A DNA stretch of 64,000 nucleotides from Thamnaconus septentrionalis (lineage: Eukaryota > Chordata > Actinopteri > Tetraodontiformes > Monacanthidae), in assembly GCA_009823395.1 (NCBI GenBank), contig CM020512.1, positions 8,559,905-8,623,904 of the forward strand. The letters are read 5' to 3'. The position numbers and the translations under genes are program-made. Below are positions 50,354 through 61,631 of this stretch, one piece after another (position 1 is the stretch's first letter; every line of letters starts with the position of its first letter). The notes beneath the pieces were generated by a model. That model ran no database searches. It was not told the origin of the DNA and saw nothing but the letters and a program-made list of their open reading frames with translations.

Positions 50354-52108
50354 CCTGTGTGAAGTCCTTCTTCTGCTTCTGATTAATAAAAGAGCGAGGG
50401 TGAGATTATCGACGCTAATTGAGCCGTACGGTGGACTCGCCTCCGTGTTGCACCTGCACCTGTTTTGCGCGCGGTTGTGTGCGCAACGCGACCTCTGTCA
50501 AGGCTTCGGCGCAGAACTAATGGTGCGGTCGTAGTTGCGGCTGCAGCTAATATGAACTTTTTTTTCACACCAGTGCCCTTAACGTGACCCGACCGCAGGA
50601 AGCAGGGACATTTTTCCACGCTGCTGTGGTTCTTTAATAGGTTTCTGCTGATATTATCAACTGTAGTGCAAAAATAATTAATATTACAAGAAACACACCA
50701 TGTTGATATAATCCTATTAGGGCAATCATGAACACTAACAGCTGTGACTGTTAGGGAAATCGTTCAATCAGGGAGATTTCATAGCCGAGAATGAACTTCT
50801 GAATACTAACAGTGTTTGTCTTTATCTTTATTTTGCTTTATTTCAAAAGGGGAGAATTGCAAGGAATGGTTTGCATCTATATTATATTGCAACTTTGAGA
50901 AAAGGCTAGTTTAAAGTTTTATATGCTCCATTACTATTCTAGTAACCAGTTGGCTGATCAAGGTCCTTCATCAAGCCCAAGGTCGAGGAACACGCACACA
51001 TGCACACATGCACACACTCAGTGTTGCGTGAAGTTAATGTTTATTGCTGCGTTGCCTCCCCTCAGGCTTTTTAATGATCACGTGTTTCATTCTTGAGAAT
51101 AGAAATCAGCACGTTGCATCTGTCAATCACACTCATTCACTCTCGCTCTCCCTCTCTCTTACACGCACACACAGAAATCATCGTCGTTTCACCTCACAGA
51201 AACTTGTTGCCATGGGAACAGCACACAACTGCGACTGTTAAACCACAGAGACGGTTATTTTATTCCCAGTAGCGATTGTCATCTCTGCCGGAGAAACTCC
51301 TGCTCTGGCAAATAATAGGGGAAGAGAAACGTATGAAATGACGTAATATCTTTCCATCATCTCTTAACTGAATATCCACATAGAAAGAAAATACATTCGA
51401 GACATGAGGTCACAAGTTAATGTTTTTCTGTGGGGTCACTGTGAAATAGATTTGAAGCCTGCTCAAAAACCTAATATTTTCATACCTTTGGACTGCAGCA
51501 GCAGCCTATCAGCATTGCATTACCCACTCAAGCTCAAAATTGTCTGGAAAGTCAAAATTGGAAACTTTTTAAGACATTTATCATATGTCCCCAACTCTGC
51601 TGGCAAACTATTCACTCTGCTGCGACTATATATGTATTTTCATTCATGAACATGCAGCATAATGTGAACACATAGATAATGTTTTATCATTTCCACATTT
51701 CCATTCACACTAATTTTAATTTGTGTTTGACCGAATACTATTAATATTACTGTGCTGTATTACTACAACGAGGAAAAACATATATTTCGTCTCGTTCCAG
51801 GCAGTTTCTCTTCTTTTGAATTTATTTTTAATTGTGTGTAATTGTTGAGGATTTCACGGAAGCCTCTGAAGTATCGCAGCTCCTGAACGAACGCGCGATA
51901 ACATCTTCCTCACAAACTTTATCTGTGTTTTAACAGCAGCGGTGGGATGACCTTCCAGCAGTCAGCCAGGCTGCCACAGAGGGGCCGACCCCGGCGTCTG
52001 GGCCATTATGTAACAGCTGCGGCTCACACAGCAACACTACCGGGAGGAATGCTTGTGAGTATGCGCGTGCGCGTATCTCTGTGTGCATTGCATGTGTGCT
52101 CGTGCAAA

Positions 52109-52111
<3 letters not shown>

Positions 52112-52172
<61 letters not shown>
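52112..52172. repeat. GA dinucleotide microsatellite
   Basis: About 30 uninterrupted GA units, upstream of clcnk. Confidence 0.97.
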
Positions 52173-52176
<4 letters not shown>

Positions 52177-52596
52177 CAGATAGAAATGCACACAAACATT
52201 TAGAGGTGACTCAGAGTCGCTGGGGAGATAACCGGATCAAATACGGCACTTTTATTTCTCCTCACTCTGTTCTCCAACTCGTCTCCCTGAAGTCACAATC
52301 ATCATTAAATCGCTCATGTATTTCGCAACTGTAACATGTTGTTATATGTATTTAAGTCGACGAACTACATAGAAATGAGAAAAGTCCATTCTTTACTTCT
52401 TTGGTTGGCGCCACTGTTCAGAAAATGCACCGATCTATGACGATGGCACGAAGGGGAAATGGCACATTGGGCTCTCTGTTTGCAGCCTCCAGCAAGAAAA
52501 AACAGAGAAATCATTGTAATTACTTAGTAGTTTTCAAAATAATGCTTTTAAAATTATGTCAAATTTTTTACATTTTTTGTGACGCCGTGTGTATGC

Positions 52597-52675
<79 letters not shown>
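52597..52675. repeat. AT dinucleotide microsatellite
   Basis: About 39 AT units with one GT interruption, followed by a short triplicated TGTACATCA motif (52681-52706). Confidence 0.97.
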
Positions 52676-52681
<6 letters not shown>

Positions 52682-53370
52682 ATGTACATCATGTACATCA
52701 TGTACATTTTTACCCCCACGGGGGTCTAGGATAAAAAATAAAGATCAGACAACAAGCACAAGGCGGGACCTTTGAAAGCCTCTCACTGTTTCCGCCCTCG
52801 AGCTTCTCACACGACTAGCGATGTGCTACGGCAGCACACAGGGGGTCTGTTCTTTTTGAAGTCGAAGCCGGTTTTAGATAGAGTTAAGCTTTTTTTTAAT
52901 ATGCAGCTCCTCTTATCAGAAAAATAGTTTTGCACCGAGTGTAAAAACAAACGCAGCAAACAATCGTCCCAACAGAACATCACAGCCAATCAAAAAGACA
53001 TTATCGTCACAGCAAATTAGTTGTGTTTTAATGTTGTGCCTTTTCAATTATCACGGTGCTTCGCTGACTTTCGGTCCGGCGGGTATTTCGATGAGCTTTC
53101 ACCACTGGTGGCGCCCTGCTGTGTTTTCTGCAGCCCAGAGTCTTTTTCCTCTCTGTTTATTCATTCCAGTCTTTATCTCTCCTCGGTCACCCCAATCCTC
53201 TTCTTATCTTTTTGCGCCTCTGTCAAAGGCACTCATCGATGCTCATCCCTGGTTTCTACCCTCCTGCAGGTTCCCATCTCACCCTTAGACTCCCACTCTG
53301 TAATTTCTCCAGAGGCGCCGGCCGGATTGAGCTCTGTTCACGGGCGTGACACACTCACCAGTTGTGATGT

Positions 53371-53404
53371 TGTGAAGCTACACAAGACAGTGTGTAGCTT
53401 CACA
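53371..53404. repeat. Perfect 13-bp inverted repeat with 8-bp loop
   Basis: TGTGAAGCTACAC and its exact reverse complement GTGTAGCTTCACA. A third copy, ACACTGTGAAGCTACACAGTGT at 53427-53448, is itself palindromic. Purpose unknown. Confidence 0.85.
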
Positions 53405-54669
53405 CTGTGAACATAACAGCGCATTTACACTGTGAAGCTACACAGTGTTTGCACTGCATTTTGGGGTGTGTTTTTGTTTTTGCCTTGCTGGTTATGATGA
53501 AGTAGAGGAGATCAGGCCTGTAAACTCAGAGAGACAGCCCATAATGACACTCTGCATTTGCAGAGATGATATTTTGTTATTGAGCAATAATACATATATT
53601 AGAGAGACTTGTTTATTTTTTTCAGTCTTTTGGAAAACAAAAAAAACCTTGCAAAGCAGCTGAGATTTCAAATCCACAACCACACATCCATCTTGCTGAG
53701 TTTGGATCAGAAAAATGTGTAGCGTCTGGTTGGTTGCGACAAAAGCAGGAAGTGGCTGCTTCCCTCTGCCCTTCAAAACCACAAAAGAAGAAAGAAGAAG
53801 AGCTGCAACAACAATTTTAGCAGAACTAGATTTTTTTTTTATCAATTGAAGAACCCAGAACAGCAGTCAAGGCTTTTCTTAGTGTTAAAGATATTTCCTC
53901 TTGACTTCTGACTGGTTGATTTGCTGCGTTCAGAGTTTAGTAGAATACTGCAGCACATTGTAGTGCAGGAAAAAAGCGTAAGCTGTTGCAATTGGGTGAA
54001 CTGGCAGTCAACAACATTTAATCGGTCAGCTTATGATTCTGATAGAGAAAAACATTTATCCAACTTTTCTTTTCAAATGTGCCTCTTTTTGCACCTCTTG
54101 TCTGACTAACTGACTTAGGACACAAGGCTCATCATCCAATCACCATTCAGTTCACCCCTGCTGAACCGTTCCTCCGCCCTTCTCATGTATTTTCGGTGGG
54201 CTCATTCCCAGACAGATACTTGCAATACATGCAAGAGCTGATTGTTGGTCTTGTGTGCTTTTAAAATGGAAAACACCTCTGACGTCTCGTGCATTGTGGA
54301 AACGCCCCTTACTGTCTTTGTGAGACCCCCCCTCCACTGTGTGGTGCACAACACTTTGAGGCCTGGGCGAGCCAGCAGCCTGTTGTTACTGTGTGTGTAT
54401 TGCAGGGCCCGATTTAGACAGAGCAGGGTGGGACGGTGAGGTGGTGGCCAGGCGACAGTGATAAGACTTAAAGCACATAATAATGGATAATGGGCGGCCC
54501 CGGCGGGACTGCGGGGAAACTTTTCAAATGCGGCTTCTGAACCAAAGTTGCTCATTTGGCCTTTGATTTCAACCCTCAGGAGGCCAGTGAAGGAAAATGT
54601 TATTTGCCTGTAGATCCCCGTCGTGATTATGGTCAATCGAACCAAATCCAATATGTAATGTCAGAGGGG

Positions 54670-54679
54670 CCATAAATGG
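54670..54679. promoter_or_regulatory. CArG box (SRF site), candidate hspb7 enhancer
   Basis: CCATAAATGG is a perfect CC(A/T)6GG serum response factor site about 1.4 kb upstream of the hspb7 TATA box. Nearby 'GTGATAAGA' (about 54459) is a GATA site. HSPB7 is a cardiac and skeletal muscle gene and SRF/GATA control would fit. The link to hspb7 is inference. Confidence 0.45.
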
Positions 54680-55020
54680 ATTTTAATGGATTGGCTGTGC
54701 AGTGGCGGTGATTGGAGAGGGGAGGGGCGAGCGTCAGTCTGGCCACGCTGGTGGAGCCTGCATGCAGATATTAATAGCTGCGAAGCAATGTCACTACTAA
54801 GTCCCCGGCTCCTGCTGACGGCTTTGTTTTCCAGCGCATTCTTTCCACCTTTGTCCTGCTCTCAACTTATCCTGTGAGATACGAGGGAGCCGGTGAGCAG
54901 CAGAACGGTGGCAATTTGTTGTCAAACTGTCTGCTCGCCGTGTTGCACATTTGAAGGTTAAATGCACTGTTATGTTACAGATAGCTTTAATGAAAGGCCC
55001 AACAATTCACTTTCACTTTC

Positions 55021-55115
55021 AATTCAATTCAATTCAATTCAATTCAATTCAATTCAATTCAATTCAATTCAATTCAATTCAATTCAATTCAATTCAATTC
55101 AATTCAATTCAATTC
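55021..55115. repeat. AATTC pentanucleotide satellite, 19 perfect units
   Basis: 95 bp of uninterrupted AATTC units, upstream of hspb7. Each unit junction forms an EcoRI site (GAATTC is absent; the unit reads CAATTC), and the perfection suggests recent expansion. Confidence 0.97.
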
Positions 55116-55944
55116 ACCAATGTTTTATTAAATACTCCTGAAATACCAAAATTTTGCTTTTGTTATTTCTTATTGGTTATGCCAGCTACACTTTTCAAGT
55201 AGTAAGAGCGCCGCAATGCACAAATCAATCCTCTATGATGTCATTAGGGGCAATTATGCCTGTTTAGTAAGACCTCATTCAGGTGTTGGCTCTCCCCTTT
55301 CAGAGCCCCTTGTTTTTGTCCCCAGTATAACATTTGCATCAGTTTTAGCAGGAAGCTAAACTGCCCATTGAATTTTTTTTTCAGTGGATAGTTACAAACA
55401 GAGGGCTAAATATTCTGTTTTCTGGAGAGCTGCATAATTATTTTAATTAATTAATTAGGTAAAACTTCTTCACTGGAGTCTGTGATAAAAAATAAAGTGA
55501 TGATCAGAATGTATGATCTGTGATTTATTGATTTATTAATAGCTGCACAGATTTTTTTTTCCTTTTGCCCTCTGCCTTTTGAAGGCCTGGTGGTTTTGTG
55601 ACGAAAAAGAGCCGCTCTCTTTGAGTCTGGGTCTTTTAAAAGTGATGAAAGGGATTTCCCTGTGAGTATGAAAAAAACCTTTGAGAGGTTCTGATGTCAG
55701 GACAACAGAAGGAGAAGCAGGAGGAGCAGCGAGCCCAGGACAGTGATGCTATTTTCAGCGTAATATTTAAAAATTGACAACTGTTGCCTCCTCCTCCTCT
55801 TCCTTCCTCTCACCTACGTCTACCTCTTCCGATCAAAGCTCTCTCTCTCTCTCTCTCTCCCCTGCTCTTGACCTCCGGGCCTCGAGAATCCAGAACTTTT
55901 TCCGAGCGCCAGCCCTCCTCTCCATCACTCTGTGCGTCGCACGA

Positions 55945-56047
55945 TAAAAATAGAACGCTGTCACTCTTTCCCAATGAGCTGCCTCACTCCCGCACACCTC
56001 CCAGGCGCACAGGGGACCAAACAGTGCGCATGTGTGTCTATATAAAG
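55945..56047 (+). promoter_or_regulatory. hspb7 core promoter with TATA box and MEF2-like site
   Basis: TATATAAAG at 56039-56047 predicts a start near 56070 and a leader of about 155 nt without upstream ATG. TAAAAATAG at 55945-55953 is one mismatch from a MEF2 site, and CTATTTTCAG near 55749 is another near match. Both fit muscle expression; neither is proven. Confidence 0.6.
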
Positions 56048-56224
56048 GGGGAAACAAGTGCATCCGTAAAACAGCTAGAGGGACCAGTGCGGGACTGTTG
56101 TGTGCGGCGTGTGTGTGTTTTATTAGATTTCTTTTTTTTGAAGAGTCCAAGAGGAACTCGTCCCTCCGCCTCCCTCTCCGCTCTCCTGCTCCTCCGCCGC
56201 CTCGCCCAGCGCTCTCACACATCC

Positions 56225-58702
56225 ATGAGTGTGACCAACTCCTCTGCCTATCGATCGGAGCGAAGTTTCCACCAGACCTCATCATCGTCCACCTCCTCGT
56301 CCACCTCCTCGTCCTCCACCAACCCGCACATGGAGAAGAGCCGGGGACTGTTCGCTGAGGACTTTGGCTCCTTCATGCGGCCCGGGAGCGACGCCTTGGG
56401 CTTTTCCAGTAAGTTGGGAGGCGCCTCAGGTCTGTTTAACTTTGAAGGCTGACAGCGAGAGGACACAGCTGACTGTGTAATGTTGAAAAATCAGTGAGGT
56501 GATTTTCTTAAGAAATAGCAGCATGTTCACCCAAAATAGAAAAAGAAAAATATTATCAATGCAAAATGATATTTAATCTTAGAAAAAAGAAAAGAAATAA
56601 AACACAAAATAACACGTTTGAACACGGTATGCATACATAAAAGTGTCTTTCACTTTAGTTAGTAATTGATTTTTATAGTTATTTCTATGTTTAAAATCAA
56701 CATTAATAAATATTCATTCGAGACCTTAATATCATGGAGTCCATGTGTGGAGCCAGACTGTACTGTCTTCCCGCTACTGGCACAAACACACACACTTTCA
56801 CACACGCCTGTGAATGTGTGACATGCGTCCTTTAAATGGACTCTGTTAAGTCCATGCGGTCTCAGCGACCGGCAGAATTGTTTTGGAAGCCATTCTCGGT
56901 ATCCCATGGGGGAGTGAGAGCACGCGCATACACACACACAGATGCACGTACACACACACAGTGCTGCAGAGGCTGCCAGCAGTGTGACTTCACACACCGG
57001 CTATCTGAAATGACGCCTGCATAAGGAATGAGCAGACGGTTGCTCGGTGACTAGTGTACACAATCGCACACACAGATAGAGATTGAGCTGCGTCACACAG
57101 TTGAATATTAAAATCAGGGCCCAGCGAACATTATGTAAGAATCAGAAATGAAAAGCTGTGGGCTAAACGGTCACTTTTTCAGCTGCATTTTAGAGAATTT
57201 TCATTTTACTTTCATTTGACTTCTTAAAAACTTCACTCTACATGTACAGCTGCTTCAAGCTTGTAAACACTATGGCAGCTGCATTTTGTCGTTACTTCAA
57301 CCTGGCAGTCCATCAATGAAATGGCAACGATGAAAGTTTTACAGAGAGCTGGTATTACTGGTCAGGTGATTTATCGTTTTGACTGGCCAACACCATGATC
57401 TCGCTCCATGTATGCTGGCAGACGTTAAACACACGCTCAGCCTGTCGGTATGCATATGAGGTCATGAGTTGAAACGTACTTCTTCTCTGAGCTCATCGTC
57501 CTTCACTGCACTAACCTCATGGGATTTTTTTTTCTTCATTTCCTTATTCTATCCCTGAATTCTATCCCCTCTCAATATATTGTTAATAGGTTCTATCATC
57601 GTGGTCTTTGAAGGTTACATAGACAACAGTGAGAGCTTGCCTCGCATTTCTACACTGATAAATTGCATTGTTATAGTAATAAAATCAGTTCTGGGGCGAC
57701 TCATGTGCTGTGTCTCTGTCTGTCAGGATGGAATTCCTATGGTGGACAATCTACTATGAAAATGTTGAACCAGCACTAACCCTGGTCTTCCTTCAACGTT
57801 GGTCCAACAATGTTCGAAACAGACAGAAAAATAGACCCTTATGTTTTTCAGCTATTTCTCTCTTTAACTGTGAAGAAAATATTTTACCTACAGTATTTTT
57901 TTTTGTTTTTAGTTCTGGAGTTCTGAATGAAACTCTACATTATTTTATTCTTTTTTTGTACACATAAAGTCTCCTTTTGTGAGGGAAATGAAAAACATGT
58001 TTTACTGCCGCCTACCGTGCCCTCTGGATTTGTAGCTCCTTTTGAGTTCAGTGTGCAGTCAGCGGCGAAAACATAACTGAATGTGTATAATGAGATGAAA
58101 AAGAAAAAAAACATTTTTCCTGTGTGAGTTTTTATTTTTTTGCTGTGTTGAGCACATCAAGACTTCCAAAATCCTCAGTACATGGAGTTATTTAGCAAGG
58201 AGAAAATAAGTCACCATAGAAGAAAAGAGGCCTATAAGAGATTTCCTCCTGCGGCGAGCTATTTACTCTCATTTTGGTTGTGCTTTTAGGTGGGGCTGGA
58301 AATATCAAGGCCCTCGGTGACTCATACCAGTTCACAGTTGACGTACGAGACTTCTCTCCAGAAGACGTCATCGTCACCACGTCCAACAACCAGATTGAAG
58401 TCCATGCGGAAAAGGTAAGCAAAGTCACCTCTGTCCTCAAAAATGCTGCTGCCACTGGTATGAGTCTTGCAGACGCTAAGCGGCGTTAGCATCATTTTCA
58501 CATCAGTTTCACTGACCAACAGTTGGCCCAGGATGGTTCCGTCATGAACACGTTCACGCACAAGTGCCAGCTACCCGAAGACGTCGACCCCACTTCTGTG
58601 ACGTCATCACTGGGCGCTGAGGGGACGCTGACGGTCAAGGCGCGGCGACAACCTGGCAAACACGAGCTCGTACAGACCTTCCGCACAGAGATCAAGATAT
58701 AG
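56225..58702 (+). CDS. hspb7: Small heat-shock protein HspB7 (cvHsp), three exons
   Basis: Cardiac and skeletal-muscle small heat-shock protein; in vertebrates it protects against protein aggregation and acts at the sarcomere. Coding exons: 56225-56408, 58290-58414, 58523-58702, phase-consistent, 162 residues (human 170). The start [16 protein letters not shown] fits the family, followed by the characteristic serine/threonine tract, then [20 protein letters not shown]. The alpha-crystallin domain covers about residues 64-150 with '[18 protein letters not shown]' and '[18 protein letters not shown]', ending in the conserved FRTEIKI. The frame is open upstream of the ATG, but homology and the TATA position support this start. 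The 1.9-kb intron 1 is AT-rich without recognised exons. A partial second copy of exons 2-3 lies at 62178-62560. Confidence 0.96.
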
Positions 58703-58990
58703 AGAGGGACCCAACGTTCTCGTCGCAAGATGCTCACTTTTCTGTGTTTTTGATGCTGTTTTTCCAACTTTCTGTCTTTACGTTAAGCTCTCTGAGAGTT
58801 TGCAACAATGACAACAACCCATTTCTGCACTCCATGACTGTAACTCATCATTGTTTCAGTGTTACACGCATGGAAATTAACTCTCCCTTTCACTATTTTA
58901 CTCCTTTAATGTAGCACAAATCCACAACTGAACCTTTACAAAACTGGTGGTTGTTCTGTTACTAATTTATTATGTATTATTATTTGTGTG

Positions 58991-58996
58991 AATAAA
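58991..58996 (+). promoter_or_regulatory. Polyadenylation signal, hspb7
   Basis: AATAAA about 290 nt after the stop, in 'TTTGTGTGAATAAATAATCC'. The same segment is preserved in the duplicate at 62645-62650, which supports its identity as the old 3' end. Confidence 0.7.
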
Positions 58997-60030
58997 TAAT
59001 CCTTCTTTGACTTTAAACCTCTGTCAACGTGTGTTGCTTTTAATCGAGGTACTGCATGCTCATCAGAGGCCCAATCCTTCAGTTTGGAAAAAAACAGCAC
59101 AATTTTACAAACTCAATTTGCTTGACATCCTTTTAAGATATCTTTCAGAAATCATTGGCTTAAAAAATTGATACAAAAAAAAAAAAAAAAATGAGAACGA
59201 GAATGATACCCCTGCCACTGAAGCAGCACCCCTGGCTGGCCTAGTTTTGGACTCCTCAACTTTGGGTGCCTGCCCAGGACCCTCTACCCCAAGCCAACAG
59301 GCAGATCTTTAAAATATTCTACCTGGTCTGCAAGGCTGGCTGTGCTAACAGCAGAGATTGACATATTTCTCATAACAAGTCAACCTATCAGTAAAATGAT
59401 TCTTAAAACAAGTTTGTTGGTGTATACACAGCGTTGTTTTAAGAAAACAATGTACGTTTATATAGCTGACTTAAAAAAAAAATTGTATTTTTTTTAGCTA
59501 AAGATTGGTGAAGCATGTGCAACATAAAGAACAGCATCAAAATCAATGTGGGCTGATGCATTCCTTTCATGTTCAGCATCAGAGCAGGGCAACAGATGTG
59601 ATTCTATTCAGTCTCTTATCCATGGAGACATTTTTCAGGGCTCCATCCTGTTTCCCAGAGAAAGGAATTCAAAAAGCACTATTCAAAAAGATTAATTTGG
59701 GAGCCTATGTAACGTGGCTGCCATTTGCAACAGACAGCCAGACCTCTGATTTTGCTCTGCCTCTACCTGGCAAAGGGCAACATTGAGGACAATAGTATTG
59801 ATAGGAATCTATGGGTGCCAGCATAAATATCCTTGCTCTGAATAGAATCTTGAATTTGTTAGGGATATAAGGTATTTCCAGGATGTTTTTTTTTTATTAT
59901 TCACAATGACATCATTAGGATTTCGTTTTTCTGATCATTTGTTTTTGTGGAAAAAAGTACAGAAATGACGCGAGGCTTCGTGTATGTAGTCGTTTATTAA
60001 TTGATAAACACAAAGTGTAGCTCGGGTCTT
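58997..60030. other. Intergenic spacer between hspb7 and the zbtb17-like promoter
   Basis: AT-rich with homopolymer A tracts; no exon seen. The first 70 bp (to about 59085) align to the spacer after the hspb7 pseudogene (62665-62755); the remaining roughly 950 bp are absent from the second copy, which goes almost directly into the promoter. Confidence 0.65.
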
Positions 60031-60034
60031 TAGC

Positions 60035-60284
60035 GCCACCAAATGGTCATTGTGAGAATTGCATCTGCGCAAACTGCACCACTGCGCATGCTCCGGCCGC
60101 GCATCCGTCTGGTTGGTATCGATCGATCCGAGATAAAAGGAACAGTCCGTGTCGAGTCGGGTCACAGCACAGGATCGATCGCCCGAAGAACTCAACTTCT
60201 AACTTTGTTCATTCACAACTGAGAGAAACACTTCGTAACAGCCGCCAGCAGTTCGACGCTGTTGCAGAGACACGGTAAGACGAG
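60035..60284 (+). promoter_or_regulatory. Duplicated zbtb17 promoter and non-coding exon 1, copy A
   Basis: Aligns with 62825-63075 upstream of zbtb17: 'GCGCCACCAAATGGTCATTG', 'ATCTGCGCA', 'CACTGCGCATG' (NRF1-like), 'ATCGATCGATC', 'CTTCGTAACAGC' and the donor GAG/GTAATTC at 60284/60285. No TATA box at a usable position; CpG-containing, as for a housekeeping promoter. A second possible donor (CACG/GTAAGA) lies at 60274. Transcription start unknown. Confidence 0.65.
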
Positions 60285-60417
60285 GTAATTCAATGGGCCT
60301 TTTTTCTCGAAAAGTTAACTTTTTGTGTTCTTTTCGACTTTTCTCTTCATCTTCTCTTGAAATCCACAGCTAATCGCCTCTTTCTATCCTGTGTAATCCA
60401 ATTCTCTCACACCGTCT

Positions 60418-60790
60418 AACTTCACGTCCTCTTTCGCTACATCTATAAATGTCCTCTTTGCTCTTCCTTTACAAGTCCTGCCTAGTAGGTTCAGCCTCAG
60501 CATCTTCGTTCCGGTTCTCTTCCTTTTCCGTACACAACCAAGCCATCCCAAAGTGGCCTCCGTGGCTTTGTCCTGTGAATATCTAATAGTTGCGTGATGG
60601 GCCATCGAACTTTATGTCCTCTTTCGCTACATCTACAACTTTCCTCTCTGGTCTTCCTCATTATTTCATGCCTGGTAGTGCCATTCTCTGCAAATATCTG
60701 CTAATATTGTCCCTCTTCCTCTTCCGTAAACATTCCACTCATCCTAACACTAGGCTCCGTTACTTTGTCTTCCGAACATTTTACATGGTG
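60418..60790 (-). mobile_element. Fossil LINE reverse-transcriptase C-terminus, tandemly duplicated
   Basis: On the minus strand, 60418-60605 reads 'KMLRLNLLGRTCKGRAKRTF' then IDVAKEDVKLDGV, which resembles the C-terminal end of a LINE reverse transcriptase common in fish genomes (RKR.GTRMLRL...GR.KRRFMDVVKEDMK type). 60608-60790 is a diverged second copy of the same about 185 bp. Stops and frame changes show it is dead. It sits in intron 1 of the zbtb17-like copy and is absent from the zbtb17 copy. Confidence 0.6.
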
Positions 60791-61426
60791 TTGCGTTTCA
60801 AAAAAAGAGTCCGAGCTAAGTGTGAAACCAACACAACAACAGCTGTGCAGGACCCACTCGTCGCGGCCACCATTCAGTTTGTTTTGCATTTTCGAGGCGC
60901 GCTCAATCAATCCCTGATAGCACTGCTGTAAAGATGGAGGAATTGTAGTCGATGGTCGCAGTGTCGAACCAAGGGTTCTCAAAACTTCTCTGTAAATAGT
61001 CGTCTGGTGTTCTGTGGTTTTCTCATATAAACATTACCGGTGGCTTTTTCCCGGTTACATGTGACGCCGCTTTAGCTAATTTAGCCTTGTGTTCATGGTT
61101 AACTGTACTTTGTTTGCTTCTTAAATTCAAGGGATTGTATCCATCTTCCCCAGCTTTTCTAGATTGAATAATTTTTTTGCGTGTTCAATCATCCATAGTT
61201 ACAGTTTTTTTCCCCCCCAACTTTTTACTTCGGCATGGGACAACACTGAAACACGTAACATTCATGATGTTTAAAAAGAAAAAAAAATGGTGCCATTTCA
61301 GTTTAAAAGCAAACTAATTTAGTTGTCAAATATAGCAACTCAGCCGCATAAAAATCATTGTTTTACCGCTTGTGTTTTCCCACAGCAGCCATCACTGAAC
61401 ATCCCCATCATCACTCGGGCAATACT

Positions 61427-61631
61427 ATGGAGTTTCACTCTGAGAAAGATCTGGAGCAGGAGCAGCCCCATCAGGAGGAGGAGGAGGAGGAGCTGTGTGA
61501 CTCCTCCTTCATTGTGGAGGGGATAGACATGAATGCCCACAAAGCTGTGTTGGCCGCCTGCAGCGCCTATTTCCGTGCAATCTTCCTGCACCAGAAGGAT
61601 ATGGCACGTATGAACACCAGCAAGACAACAG
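61427..61631 (+). CDS. ZBTB17-like first coding exon (half BTB domain), duplicate copy A
   Basis: Exon 61386-61631 has an acceptor (TTTTCCCACAG), a start in good context (ACTATGG) and a donor (ACAG/GTTTGA) in the position and phase expected from known ZBTB17. It encodes 68 residues plus one nt. Key core: LCDSSFIVEG, then NAHKAVLAACSAYFRAIFL and HQKDM, the N-terminal half of a BTB/POZ domain closely resembling Miz-1. Residues 17-22 form a run of six glutamates (GAG repeats) where ZBTB17 has Gln/Arg/Leu, so a short acidic insert or drift sits just before the domain. The second half of the BTB domain and the zinc fingers do not follow before the hspb7 pseudogene. It may splice to zbtb17 exons beyond the window, act as a short protein, or be a relic. 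If read through the donor it would stop at 61724. Confidence 0.75.

Larger units (their letters stand above)
50354..55740. other. Intergenic region between clcnk start and hspb7 promoter
   Basis: The two genes are divergently transcribed, so this 5.4 kb holds both upstream regions. No exon recognised. Contains GA (52112-52172), AT (52597-52675) and AATTC (55021-55115) repeats, a small perfect hairpin (53371-53404), a possible repeat copy (55205-55500) and a CArG box (54670-54679). Confidence 0.6.

Noticed and set aside
51930..52199. Frame with Ser-Leu repeats upstream of clcnk as a possible first exon
   Set aside because: The Ser-Leu run is the GA microsatellite; a true first exon with the family motif and correct phase was found at 50221-50353.
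55784..56224. N-terminal extension of HspB7 by 147 residues in the open upstream frame
   Set aside because: It precedes and overlaps the TATA box, is low-complexity, and homology begins exactly at the ATG at 56225.
60590..60931. 113-codon plus-strand frame between the zbtb17-like exon 1 and its coding exon
   Set aside because: It is antisense to the LINE reverse-transcriptase fossil and then runs into the shared intron block; no family match.
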